Shown: positions 41,016 through 49,212 of the stretch, one piece after another
How positions within the stretch are numbered: the first letter of the stretch is position 1
Layout: each line of letters begins with the position of its first letter
Source of the DNA: Nocardia vermiculata NBRC 100427
GTDB taxonomy: Bacteria > Actinomycetota > Actinomycetes > Mycobacteriales > Mycobacteriaceae
Length of the DNA stretch: 64,000 bases
Assembly: GCF_001613265.1 (NCBI RefSeq)
Contig: NZ_BDCA01000013.1
Span: 124,001 to 188,000 of the forward strand
Reading direction: 5' to 3'
The notes under the pieces: model-generated
Database searches by the model: none
Seen by the model: the letters and a program-made list of their open reading frames with translations, nothing else
What the model was told of the DNA's origin: nothing
Translations under genes and position numbers: made by a program

Positions 41016-42226
41016 TGAGCAGCAAACCCCTGGACGGGATCCGGGTACTCGAGGTCGCCATGTACGGTTTCGTGCCGTCGGCCGGCGCGGTGCTGGCCGA
41101 ATGGGGGGCGGACGTGGTGAAGGTGGAGCATGCCCGCACCGGTGATCCGCAGCGCGGGCTGCGCCAGATCGGCCCCATCAAGGTCGAAGGCGATCCCAAC
41201 CCCAACATCGAGCATGCCAACCGCGGCAAACGCAGTATCGGACTGGACATGTCGACCGAGCAGGGACGCGAGGTGATCCACGAACTGGCCAAGACCGCCG
41301 ACGTCTTCCTGACCAGTTTCCTGCCCCAGGCGCGCACCAAATTCGGAATCGACGTCGACGACATCCGGGCAGTGAATCCGGATATCGTCTACGCGCGCGG
41401 TAGTGCCCTGGGCCCGCGCGGCGAAGAGGCCACCAAGGGCGGGTTCGATATGACCGCGTTCTGGTGCCGTGGTTCGGTGGCGGCCACCATCACCCCCGAG
41501 GGGATGGACGGCCTCATCTCCCCACCGGGCCCGGCCTTCGGGGACACCATCTCCGGTACCAATCTGGCCGGCGGTATCGCCGCGGCACTGCTCAAACGCG
41601 AACGCACCGGCACCCCCTCGGTGGTCGACGTGTCGTTGCTGGGCAGCGGCCTGTGGTCGATGGGCCACACGATCGCGCTGTCGGGACATGTGAACGAGCC
41701 GCTGCTGGCGCCCGCGCCGGGGTCACACGGTGCGCTGACGAATCCGCTGTCGGGCCTCTACAAGACCTCCGACGACCGGTATCTGTCCCTGGTGATGTTG
41801 CAGCCCACCAAGTTCTGGGGTGACGTGATGCGCCATATCGACCGCCCGGAACTGGCCGACGATCCGCGCTTCGCCACCACGGAATCGATCGCGGCCAATA
41901 CCGAAGCGGGCGTGCAGATCCTGCGCGAAGCCATCGGTAAGCGCAGCCTCGCCGAATGGACGGAGAAACTGGCGACGCTGTCCGGTCCGTGGGCGCCGGT
42001 GCAGGATAGTCTGCAGGTGGGGTCGGATCCGCAGATCCGTGCCAACGAATACCTGGTGCAGGCCGGTGAGCTGGAAATGGTCGCCAATCCGGTGCAGTTC
42101 GATGTGACCGCCCCCGACACCCGGCCCGGCCCGGAATTCGCCGCGCACACCGAGGAGGTGCTGCTCGAACTCGGGCTGGACTGGGATCGCATCATCGCGC
42201 TGAAAACGGCCGGCGCTATCACCTGA
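41015..42226 (+). CDS. CaiB/BaiF-type (family III) CoA-transferase
   Basis: 403 aa. GIRVLEVAMYGFVPSAGAVL and GADVVKVEHA at the N-terminus, NRGKRSIGLDMSTEQGR near residue 69, and nucleophilic Asp in KGGFDMTAFW near residue 147. The ATG overlaps the aldehyde dehydrogenase stop by one base. It probably loads CoA on the acid from that enzyme. Paralogue of the gene at 9736 but distinct in its active-site neighbourhood (FWCRG against TVQAE). Confidence 0.9.
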   Translation: MSSKPLDGIRVLEVAMYGFVPSAGAVLAEWGADVVKVEHARTGDPQRGLRQIGPIKVEGDPNPNIEHANRGKRSIGLDMSTEQGREVIHELAKTADVFLTSFLPQARTKFGIDVDDIRAVNPDIVYARGSALGPRGEEATKGGFDMTAFWCRGSVAATITPEGMDGLISPPGPAFGDTISGTNLAGGIAAALLKRERTGTPSVVDVSLLGSGLWSMGHTIALSGHVNEPLLAPAPGSHGALTNPLSGLYKTSDDRYLSLVMLQPTKFWGDVMRHIDRPELADDPRFATTESIAANTEAGVQILREAIGKRSLAEWTEKLATLSGPWAPVQDSLQVGSDPQIRANEYLVQAGELEMVANPVQFDVTAPDTRPGPEFAAHTEEVLLELGLDWDRIIALKTAGAIT

Positions 42227-42251
42227 CGTACTCGGAGAGGAGGGCGCCGGC

Positions 42252-43439
42252 ATGCCGAGCGTGGCGTCGATCGGAACCTATCTGCCGTGCTGGGGCGGCC
42301 CGGACGGCAGACTGCCCGGGGACGACGAGGATGCGGTGACTCTCGCCGTGGAGGCCGGTCGCGCCGCCTTGTCGGGCGCCCCGCGGGCGACCGCCTATGT
42401 GGAACGTGTCGTGGTGGTGAGCCGGGATCTGCCGCTGCTGGAGAGCAGTAACGCCGCGGTACTGCTGGCGGGGCTCGGCCTGGACCCCGAGCTCGAGGTG
42501 ATCGAACGTCTCGGCGGTGCGCCGGCGACACTGGATGCATTGAGTTCCGCGCGTCCGCGCACGCTGATCATCGGTGTCGACCTGGATCCCGCCGGTGCGG
42601 CGGCGGCCCTGGTCGCCGAGCGTGGGCTGGCGGTGCGCACCGCAGCCCGGGTCGCGCGCAGTCTGCCGGTGCGTACCCGCAACACCACCGGTGCTGTGCA
42701 CGACTACGGCGACCCACGGCTGCTGCACGAACGCGGTCTGGTGGCGTCACTGGCGGTGGCCTGGGTGGATACCCCTGCGATGGTGGCGGGGGTCGATCAT
42801 CGTGAGGCCGCGCACCTGTGTCTCGGCGACCCACCGCGACTGCCGACCACCGGTGCCGGGTCGAGCCTGTTCGCCCTTGCGGCACTGGCCGAATGGGGGC
42901 AGACCGGCCTGCTCGTCGGGGTCGAGCAGGCCAGCCTGTCCGGGGTGACGGTATCCGCCGGTCCGGTCCGGGTGTACCGGCGGGAACCGGAGGTGCGGGC
43001 CGAACCGGACGGTGTCGCTGTACCGGGCGCGGACATCCCGATTTCGCTGGCTGCTTACGAACGGGCCTTCGAAGCGAAGGTGCGCTGGGAGGCGGGGGTA
43101 CATCCGGGTAGCGAGGAATTGGATTTTCCGCCGCGCTACCGCTTGGACGAGGCAGGCCGGCTCACCACCGACTACACCCTGGTCCCGTTGCCGCGCACCG
43201 GAACCGTCTACACGCAGGTGACCGTGCACGTCCCGGTGCCCGGCCTGCGTACGCCCTACTCGCTGGCGATCGTCGAACTGGACGGCGTCGAGGTTCGCGC
43301 GCTGGTCAAGGTCACCGGGACCGATCCGGGCACCGTCCGCATCGGCGACCGCGGGCGCATGGTGTTGCGCCGGGTGGCGATGCGCTCCGGGGTGCCCGAC
43401 TACGGGTATGCGTTCGAACCCGAGCAGGAGACAGCATGA
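42252..43439 (+). CDS. thiolase-like/DUF35 fusion without zinc-ribbon cysteines
   Basis: 395 aa. Residues 1-250 read as a degenerate KAS III/HMG-CoA-synthase-like half-thiolase fold (VASIGTYLPCWGGPDG; AVTLAVEAGRAAL; TTGAGSSLFALAALAEWGQT). Residues about 270-395 are a DUF35 OB-fold (LPRTGTVYTQVTVHVPVPGL; YSLAIVELDGVEVRALVKVT), but the four zinc-binding Cys are absent. It overlaps the thiolase gene by ATGA and probably serves as its obligatory partner, as DUF35 proteins do for other thiolases. Catalysis by the first domain alone is doubtful. Confidence 0.75.
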   Translation: MPSVASIGTYLPCWGGPDGRLPGDDEDAVTLAVEAGRAALSGAPRATAYVERVVVVSRDLPLLESSNAAVLLAGLGLDPELEVIERLGGAPATLDALSSARPRTLIIGVDLDPAGAAAALVAERGLAVRTAARVARSLPVRTRNTTGAVHDYGDPRLLHERGLVASLAVAWVDTPAMVAGVDHREAAHLCLGDPPRLPTTGAGSSLFALAALAEWGQTGLLVGVEQASLSGVTVSAGPVRVYRREPEVRAEPDGVAVPGADIPISLAAYERAFEAKVRWEAGVHPGSEELDFPPRYRLDEAGRLTTDYTLVPLPRTGTVYTQVTVHVPVPGLRTPYSLAIVELDGVEVRALVKVTGTDPGTVRIGDRGRMVLRRVAMRSGVPDYGYAFEPEQETA

Positions 43440-44596
43440 GAAGAGTCGCGGTCGTCGGCGCCGGGATGACGCCGTTCGCCGAGCATTTCGCCCTCGGCAT
43501 CAAAGATCTGCTGCCGATGGCGTTCGCCGAATGCGCCGGTTCGGTCGACAAAGGAGTCGCCACGGCCGATCTGCAGGCGGCTTGGTTCGGCGCCATGGGG
43601 ACCCCCGACGGTTTTCCCTCCGGCATCTTCGCCGATGTGCTCGGCCTGCCCGATCTGCCCGTGACCCGGATCGAGAACTCGTGCGCCACCGGAAACGACG
43701 CGGTGCGTAACGCGCTCTACGGGATCGCCTCGGGTGCGTGCGATGTGGCGCTGGTGATCGGTGCGGACAAGGTGCGCGAATCCGCGTCCAAGGACATGGT
43801 CTGGGAGTGGGAGGCGATGGCGCGTGATATGGCCTGGGACTACCCGCTGGGCCTGATCGCACCCGCCGGATTCGCTCTGCACGTAGCCCGCTATCTGCAC
43901 GAATCCTCGGCCGGGCGGGAACATCTGGCCATGATCGCCGTCAAGAACCATCGGCACGGTGTCGCCAATCCGAAGGCACGCCTGCGTTTCGAGATCACCC
44001 TCGAACAGGCACTGAACGCGCCGATCGTCGCCGACCCGTTCGGCGTCTACGATTGCGCACCGCAGAGCGACGGCGCCGCGGCCCTGATCCTGGCCGCCGA
44101 GGATGTGGTGGATCGCTACACCGATCGTCCGGTGTGGATCCGGGGTGTGGGCCTGGGCCTGGATTCGGTGATGCACCAGCACAAGCGGGATATGACGAGC
44201 TTCCCGGCCACGGTCCGGGCAGCCGCGCGTGCCTTCGGGATGGCCGGACTGACTCCGGCCGACGTCGACGTCGCCGAGGTGCACGACTTCTTCACCGGAA
44301 TCGAACTGATCAGCTACGAGGACCTCGGCTTCGCCGACCGCTTCGAGGCACACAAGCTGCTGGAAGCGGGCACGACCGGGATCGGCGGGACACTACCGGT
44401 GAATCCGAGCGGCGGATTGAAATCCAAAGGACACCCGCCCGGCGCGACCGGTGTGGCACAGTGTGTGGAATTGTTCTCCCAGCTGCGCGGCACCGCTGCC
44501 AACCAGGTCGAGCGAGCGCGAATCGGATTGGCGCACAATCTCGGCGGACCCACGGCGGTATCGGCGGTGACGATTCTGGAGGGGCCCGGCACCTGA
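43436..44596 (+). CDS. thiolase family protein (SCP-X-like acetyl-CoA acetyltransferase)
   Basis: 386 aa. Unlike the fusion at 33573, the nucleophile is kept: RIENSCATGNDAVRNALYGI with Cys near residue 83. EVHDFFTGIELISYEDLG holds a conserved His, LPVNPSGGLKSKGHPPGATG the oxyanion/GHP His, and RIGLAHNLGGPTAV the C-terminal loop. It should carry out thiolytic or Claisen-type chemistry on a 3-ketoacyl-CoA with the upstream DUF35 partner. Confidence 0.9.
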   Translation: MRRVAVVGAGMTPFAEHFALGIKDLLPMAFAECAGSVDKGVATADLQAAWFGAMGTPDGFPSGIFADVLGLPDLPVTRIENSCATGNDAVRNALYGIASGACDVALVIGADKVRESASKDMVWEWEAMARDMAWDYPLGLIAPAGFALHVARYLHESSAGREHLAMIAVKNHRHGVANPKARLRFEITLEQALNAPIVADPFGVYDCAPQSDGAAALILAAEDVVDRYTDRPVWIRGVGLGLDSVMHQHKRDMTSFPATVRAAARAFGMAGLTPADVDVAEVHDFFTGIELISYEDLGFADRFEAHKLLEAGTTGIGGTLPVNPSGGLKSKGHPPGATGVAQCVELFSQLRGTAANQVERARIGLAHNLGGPTAVSAVTILEGPGT

Positions 44597-44597
44597 G

Positions 44598-44981
44598 ATG
44601 TCATCGCGATCGGATACCGAGGTCGTCGCGCTGGTCACCGGTCGCCCGTCCCGGCGCCGCACCGTCCTGGATTGGGCCGCCCGCTACGTCGGCCGCGACG
44701 GGACCGTCCACGTGGTGTGTGACGGCACCTTGGCACCGGCCATGGTGAGTTCGATCATGGTCGGCATCTTCATCGACGCCGAACAGGTCGAACACGCCGA
44801 CTTCGCCCAGACCGCGATGCTGCTCGCCCCGCACGGCTGCAACTGGACCTGGCAACACGTCCCGTTCGGCGCCGGCGGCCATGCGGTGGCACTGGCTCGG
44901 CGCAAGAGCCTGCTGGCGGTCGTCCCGGCCCGGTCACACTGGTTGCGGCCCCAGACGGTGCGCATCGTCAGCCCGGACTGA
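44598..44981 (+). CDS. small alpha/beta protein, universal-stress-protein-like (uncertain)
   Basis: 127 aa beginning one base after the thiolase stop codon. Repeating strand-helix pattern: TEVVALVTGRPSRRRTVLDW, GTVHVVCDGTLAPAM, then AGGHAVALARRKSLLAVVPA. This resembles a small nucleotide-binding USP-like fold, but the ATP loop is not clear. No membrane segment. Last gene of the operon from 39534. Family assignment is weak; coding status is strong because of spacing and codon use. Confidence 0.65.
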   Translation: MSSRSDTEVVALVTGRPSRRRTVLDWAARYVGRDGTVHVVCDGTLAPAMVSSIMVGIFIDAEQVEHADFAQTAMLLAPHGCNWTWQHVPFGAGGHAVALARRKSLLAVVPARSHWLRPQTVRIVSPD

Positions 44982-45384
44982 GAGGCAGGAACAGGCGCGG
45001 CGTGCTCAGCGGATGCCGTGCACACCGTGTTCGAGCAGGTCGAATACTGCCCGGAGTGCGGCGGGTTTCGCGCATGTGGGAGCCGGTATCTCCTTCGAGG
45101 ACCCCACCGTATTCCGTCAGGTCTACGGTGTCGGCCCCACGGGGGCCACACCGATCCGCCCCCAACGGCTATATCGCCTGGCGGACGTCGGCCGCACCAC
45201 CGGATCGGACCCGGGAACTGATCGATGTTCTGCCGTCGGTCGCGGCGGTCCGTACCGGGCGATGAGGTGACGACAGCCTGCGCACGGAAGATCAATTCCG
45301 ACCGTCCCCGACGCGCCCGCACGGTACCGTGCGGGCACTCGGTATCGGTGCGTGTGCGGTACCGGAACGAAGAGGAGTTCGGTC
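44982..45384. other. 403-nt stretch without a convincing gene
   Basis: Open frames on both strands contain short natural-looking pieces (for example GISFEDPTVFRQVYGVGPTG near 45070-45130), but none has a start with ribosome site or a recognised family. It may hold a decayed gene plus the promoter of the hydrolase at 45385, whose AAGAGGAG site is at its end. Confidence 0.4.
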
Positions 45385-46305
45385 ATGGATATATCGCTCG
45401 TGGCACCGGAACTGCGCGGACCGTTGCGTTGGGTGCCGCCCCTGCCGATCGGCCACCGGTGGGCGCTGCGGCTGTTGAGATGGGGGGCCGCGCATCGTCC
45501 GGCCCGTGACGTGGACGGGGTGCGCATCGAAAGCCTCACGGCCGGGCGGGTCCCGTTGCGCGTCTATCGTCCCACCGCGGGGGCGACCGATGCGGCGCTG
45601 CTGTGGATCCATGGTGGTGGTTATGTGCTCGGCAGTCCCGCCCAGGACGAGACGCTGTGCGCCGTCACCGCGCGAAAGCTGGGTCTCACGGTCGTTTCGG
45701 TCGATTATCGCCTCGCTCCCGAACATCCGTTCCCGATCCCGCTGGACGACTGCTGGATCGCCTGGATGTGGTTGCAGCGCAACGCGGCTCGATTCGGCAC
45801 CGATCCGGCGCGGGTGGTGCTCGGCGGTCAGAGCGCGGGCGGCGGACTCGCGGCCTGCCTGAGTCAACGGCTGGTGGCCTCCGGTGGGTCGCGTCCGTCG
45901 GCGCTGTGGTTGAGTGCGCCGATGCTCGACGATCGCACGGTGGTCCGCAGCGATCTGGACGGCGTGAAGCATTTCGCCTGGAGCAACCGGCAGAACCGGC
46001 ACGGCTGGCGCAGCTACCTCGGTGCGGAACCGGGCACGTCACCGGCGCCCGAGTTCGCGGTGGCCGCCCGGCGTGACGATCTCACCGGTCAGCCACCGAC
46101 CTGGATCGGGGTGGGGGAGATCGACCTGTTCCACGCCGAGGATCTCGCGTATGCGGACCGGTTGCGTGCCGCCGGGGTGGAGGTCGAGGTGGATGTGGTG
46201 CCGGGCGCGCCACACGGGTTCGAGAGCTGGGCGCCGGGAGTCCCCGTCACCCGCGATTATCATGCGCGATCGCGCCGCTGGTTGGCGGAGACTCTCGGTC
46301 TGTGA
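45385..46305 (+). CDS. alpha/beta hydrolase, hormone-sensitive-lipase (HSL) family esterase
   Basis: 306 aa. Oxyanion motif LLWIHGGGYVLGSP near residue 75, nucleophile GGQSAGGGLAACL with Ser near 150, acid in GEIDLFHAED, and His in PGAPHGFESW near 278. This order defines bacterial HSL/family IV esterases and lipases of short to medium acyl esters. ATG 45385 has GAGGAG upstream. Monocistronic and convergent with the thioesterase 14 nt downstream. Confidence 0.9.
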   Translation: MDISLVAPELRGPLRWVPPLPIGHRWALRLLRWGAAHRPARDVDGVRIESLTAGRVPLRVYRPTAGATDAALLWIHGGGYVLGSPAQDETLCAVTARKLGLTVVSVDYRLAPEHPFPIPLDDCWIAWMWLQRNAARFGTDPARVVLGGQSAGGGLAACLSQRLVASGGSRPSALWLSAPMLDDRTVVRSDLDGVKHFAWSNRQNRHGWRSYLGAEPGTSPAPEFAVAARRDDLTGQPPTWIGVGEIDLFHAEDLAYADRLRAAGVEVEVDVVPGAPHGFESWAPGVPVTRDYHARSRRWLAETLGL

Positions 46306-46319
46306 CGGATCGGGTCCGG

Positions 46320-46829
46320 TCAGTTCCCCGGCACTCGAATGGTGCGCCCCACGCCCTCGGGCTGCGGTGATGCGGCCTGTCTCGCGGCGAAATCCGTGAG
46401 CCGGGCCGACATCTCGGCCGGCAGTGGGGCCGTCCGCCGCGTCCCGAGGTCGACATGGAGATCCAGTTGCTCCGACACCGCCGCACGCGTGCCGTCGCCG
46501 AGGTTGCGCAACTCGTGAAAGAAGTGCAGCCGCTTGGCATCCACGCCGAGTAACCACGAGTCGACGGCGAGACGGCTCCCGCGTCGCACCTCGCGCTCGT
46601 AGCTCATCGTGGTCTGCACGACGACCTTCCCGAATCCGGTCCGGCGGACGTAGTCGTCGCCCAACCCCAGGATGTCGGTGAATGCGGCATGGGCGCGGTA
46701 GATGACGATCCCGTAGTACTGGGCGTTCATGTGGTCGTTGATATCGATCCACGCATCCTCGACCGCGCATTCGAGGGTGCGCACACTGCCGGCCGCGTCG
46801 GCGCGCCGCAACGGTGTGCTCTCGGGCAT
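46320..46829 (-). CDS. hotdog-fold acyl-CoA thioesterase (4HBT type)
   Basis: 169 aa from the ATG at 46829 behind GAGAGGACC. The active-site signature DINDHMNAQYYGIVIYRAHA near residue 30 (D-x-N-D-H-x-N) and TTMSYEREVRRGSRLAVDSW are those of the 4-hydroxybenzoyl-CoA thioesterase family, close to carnitine-operon thioesterases. Hydrolyses a CoA thioester in the cytosol. Monocistronic; faces the HSL esterase tail to tail. Confidence 0.86.
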   Translation of the reverse strand: MPESTPLRRADAAGSVRTLECAVEDAWIDINDHMNAQYYGIVIYRAHAAFTDILGLGDDYVRRTGFGKVVVQTTMSYEREVRRGSRLAVDSWLLGVDAKRLHFFHELRNLGDGTRAAVSEQLDLHVDLGTRRTAPLPAEMSARLTDFAARQAASPQPEGVGRTIRVPGN

Positions 46830-46927
46830 CGTGGGGTCCTCTCGTGGCGAACGGGTCGACACCGATCATCGGCCGCACGGGAAACGCGGGTCAACTCCCG
46901 ATCCCGCTGGGCAATGCGGTTGCCGGT

Positions 46928-47695
46928 TCAGGCTGCGGAGAGAATGCCGCCGTCCACTCGGTACTGGGCGCCGGTGAGCCATTTGGCCCGCTCGGAAGCG
47001 AGGAATGCGATCATTTCCGCGACGTCCTCGGGTTCGCCCGGGCGGCCCATGGGCACCTGCAGGTGGTCCACGATCTGCTGCCGCACCTCGTCGACGCCGA
47101 CACCCCGCTGCTCGGCCAGGTGCCGCAGATGATCGGCTGCCCCCTCGGTGACGACGAACCCCGGCAGCACACACACCACGCGCACACCGTGTTTCCCCAC
47201 CGCGGTCGCCAGCTCGCGGCTGTAGGCATTGAGTGCGGCCTTCGCGGCGGCATAGGACGCCTCCGCGGGCTGGGGGAGACGGCTCGCGATCGACGAGACG
47301 TGCACCACGACGCCGGAACCCCGCTCGACCATCCCGGGAACCAGCGCGCGATCGAGTCGGACCGCGCTGAGCAGGTTCATCTCGAGATCGGACAACCATG
47401 ACGCGTCGGTCCGCTGCAGGGTCGGCATCGACGGGGTCATCGCTCCGGCATTGTCGACCAGCACATCGACACCACCGACGCTGTCCAGTACGCGGTGCGC
47501 GAGCTCGGCGACTCCTGCTTCCGAGCGCAGGTCGGCGCGAATGAAGCCGGCCGGGAGGTCGTCCGGTGGCGCAGTGCGTGATGCCGTCAGCACCGTGGCG
47601 CCACCGGCGGCGAACCGGCGAGCGGTCGCTGCCCCCAGCCCGCGGCTGCCGCCGGTGACCAGTACGCGCAGACCGGCGAACTCTTCGTGTGTCAC
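46928..47695 (-). CDS. SDR-family oxidoreductase
   Basis: 255 aa from GTG 47695 with GGAG 7 nt upstream. RVLVTGGSRGLGAATARRFA, DNAGAMTPSM, VHVSSIASRLPQ and YAAAKAALNAY (YxxxK near residue 154) are clear; after beta-2 the TASRTAPP segment lacks an acidic residue, favouring NADPH. The C-terminal WLTGAQYRVDGG is standard. Divergent from a TetR gene across a 19-nt inverted repeat, so probably repressed by that protein. Confidence 0.88.
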   Translation of the reverse strand: MTHEEFAGLRVLVTGGSRGLGAATARRFAAGGATVLTASRTAPPDDLPAGFIRADLRSEAGVAELAHRVLDSVGGVDVLVDNAGAMTPSMPTLQRTDASWLSDLEMNLLSAVRLDRALVPGMVERGSGVVVHVSSIASRLPQPAEASYAAAKAALNAYSRELATAVGKHGVRVVCVLPGFVVTEGAADHLRHLAEQRGVGVDEVRQQIVDHLQVPMGRPGEPEDVAEMIAFLASERAKWLTGAQYRVDGGILSAA

Positions 47696-47710
47696 GAGGT
47701 ACTCCTTCAG

Positions 47711-47765
47711 TAAAGTGAACCCGACTCCGGAAACTGTACACATAAACGGAGTCGGGCTCACCTTA
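47711..47765. promoter_or_regulatory. Long inverted repeat, TetR operator candidate
   Basis: Arms of 19 nt (47711-47729 and 47747-47765) match in 17 positions around a 17-nt spacer holding TGTACACAT. The inner 10 bp (CCCGACTCCG and CGGAGTCGGG) are perfect. It spans the divergent promoters of the SDR (start 47695) and TetR (start 47777). Confidence 0.7.
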
Positions 47766-47776
47766 GGGAGGAAACA

Positions 47777-48340
47777 GTGCCACCATCACGCCCACTGCGT
47801 GCCGATGCCCGCCGCAACCGCGATGCCCTGCTGGCCGCGGCGAGGTCGGCACTGCTCGCCGACGGTGACGCCTACGTCGAGGAGATCGCCCGCCGAGCCG
47901 GCGTGTCCGTCGGCACCCTGTACCGCCACTTCGACACCCGCGAAGCGCTCGTGGCGGAGGTGTATCGCCGAGAAGTCGCCGAACTGTGTGCGGCACCCGC
48001 GCGACTGCTCGCACACCACCCCGCGGACCAAGCCCTGCACGCCTTCCTGCTGCTGCTCGTGGAGCATGCGGCGGTAGGTAGGGGAATGGGTGCAGTGCTG
48101 GAGAGCATCATGGCCACCGACTCCCCGATCTACGACGACACCCGCGCCGAAATGGCCGGCGCCCTCGACGAGCTCCTTGCCGCAGGTGCGGCCGACGGCC
48201 TGCTGCGCGGTGGAATCAGCGGCCGTGTCGTGCTGCGCGCACTGGGTGGCATCTGCGGAATACGCGCCACCGGCTGGAGGGAGGACGCAGTCGTGATCGT
48301 CACGATCCTCTACGACGGGTTACGTTACAGCGCACCATGA
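47777..48340 (+). CDS. TetR-family transcriptional regulator
   Basis: 187 aa, GTG start behind TTAGGGAGG. HTH: DAYVEEIARRAGVSVGTLYR and HFDTREALVAEVYRREVAEL, residues about 30-70. The C-terminal domain resembles the SbtR-like/TetR_C_33 group (VGRGMGAVLESIMATDSPIY). Divergent from an SDR across a large inverted repeat, so it should repress both genes until its ligand, perhaps the SDR substrate, appears. Confidence 0.9.
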   Translation: MPPSRPLRADARRNRDALLAAARSALLADGDAYVEEIARRAGVSVGTLYRHFDTREALVAEVYRREVAELCAAPARLLAHHPADQALHAFLLLLVEHAAVGRGMGAVLESIMATDSPIYDDTRAEMAGALDELLAAGAADGLLRGGISGRVVLRALGGICGIRATGWREDAVVIVTILYDGLRYSAP

Positions 48341-48341
48341 T

Positions 48342-48367
48342 CCGGACGGGTGCTCGGTGCTGTCCGG
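48342..48367. terminator. Weak hairpin between convergent genes
   Basis: CCGGAC (48342-48347) and GTCCGG (48362-48367) pair around a 14-nt loop just after the TetR stop and 20 nt before the convergent SDR end. Short stem without a U-tract. Confidence 0.3.
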
Positions 48368-48387
48368 TAGAGGTGAGCCGTCGCCGG

Positions 48388-49110
48388 TCAGCGTTGCCGG
48401 GTCGGGCGCACGACGATCTCGTTGACGTCGACGTCTGCCGGTTGATCCATCGCGTAGGCCACGGCGGCGGCGATGGCCGCCGGTGGCATGGCGTGGGCGC
48501 GGTAGGTACGCATCGCCGCTGCCGCCCCCGGATCGGTGATCGAGTCCGCCAGTTCGGACGCCACCACACCCGGCGAGATCGTCGTGACCCGGATTCCCGG
48601 ATCGCACTCCTGGCGCAGCCCTTCGGTGATGGCCCATGCGGCGTGTTTGGTGCCGCTGTAGACGGCGCCGGTCGGCACCACCTCGTGTGCTCCGACACTG
48701 GCGACGGTCAGGAAATGCCCGGCGCCCTGTGCGGTGAAATGCGGTAACACCGCGGCGATTCCGTGCAGCAGTCCGCGGATGTTGACGTCCACCATTCGAT
48801 CCCACTGCTCGACCAACAGGGAATCGAGCCGTGACAGCGGCATGACGCCGGCATTGTTCACCAGCGCATCCACCCTGCCGGTCTGCTCGAGGGCGGCCCC
48901 GGCGAAGGCCTCGAACGATGCTCGGTCGGTGACATCGAGCGCCACGGCGCGGACCCGGCCGCCGGTCCGTTCGGCGAGTGCCTGTACGCGATCGAGCCGC
49001 CGAGCACCGGCGGCGACCTGATGGCCCGCCTCGGCGAGATGCAGGGCGATGGCTGCACCGATGCCGCTACTGGCTCCGGTGACGAGAACTGTCTTCGATG
49101 TCGATTCCAT
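48388..49110 (-). CDS. SDR-family oxidoreductase
   Basis: 240 aa. VLVTGASSGIGAAIALHLAE; GARRLDRVQ after beta-2 (Arg pair, NADPH preference); NNAGVMPLSRLD; TVASVGAHEV; YSGTKHAAWAI (YxxxK near residue 150). It lacks the usual GGW-type C-terminus and ends DVNEIVVRPTRQR, as in YdfG/serine-dehydrogenase-like SDRs. ATG 49110. Divergent from an MmyB-like regulator with an inverted repeat in between, a common pairing of this regulator family with SDR genes. Confidence 0.88.
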   Translation of the reverse strand: MESTSKTVLVTGASSGIGAAIALHLAEAGHQVAAGARRLDRVQALAERTGGRVRAVALDVTDRASFEAFAGAALEQTGRVDALVNNAGVMPLSRLDSLLVEQWDRMVDVNIRGLLHGIAAVLPHFTAQGAGHFLTVASVGAHEVVPTGAVYSGTKHAAWAITEGLRQECDPGIRVTTISPGVVASELADSITDPGAAAAMRTYRAHAMPPAAIAAAVAYAMDQPADVDVNEIVVRPTRQR

Positions 49111-49157
49111 GCCGACCACGATCGCCGGGTAGGCGTTGCGATGGCAGGACGGCCTTC

Positions 49158-49180
49158 TCCTGGGAGTAGCGCACCCAGGA
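49158..49180. promoter_or_regulatory. Inverted-repeat operator candidate, SDR/XRE promoter
   Basis: TCCTGGG-AGTAGCGCA-CCCAGGA is a perfect 7-bp inverted repeat with a 9-nt spacer between divergent starts at 49110 and 49213. Its position favours the later start of the regulator gene. Confidence 0.5.
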
Positions 49181-49212
49181 TGAGGGTCCGGCCGCGGCCT
49201 ACGCTGGATTCC

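Noticed and set aside
1..45000. Whole region as a sterol ring-degradation cluster
   Set aside because: Only side-chain-type genes and one KstR-like box are seen. No ring enzymes such as kstD, kshA, hsaC or hsaD are present, so sterol identity is not supported.
44982..45384. Possible small gene with GISFEDPTVFRQVYGVGP
   Set aside because: No credible start codon, and competing frames are equally long. Listed only as an unassigned stretch.
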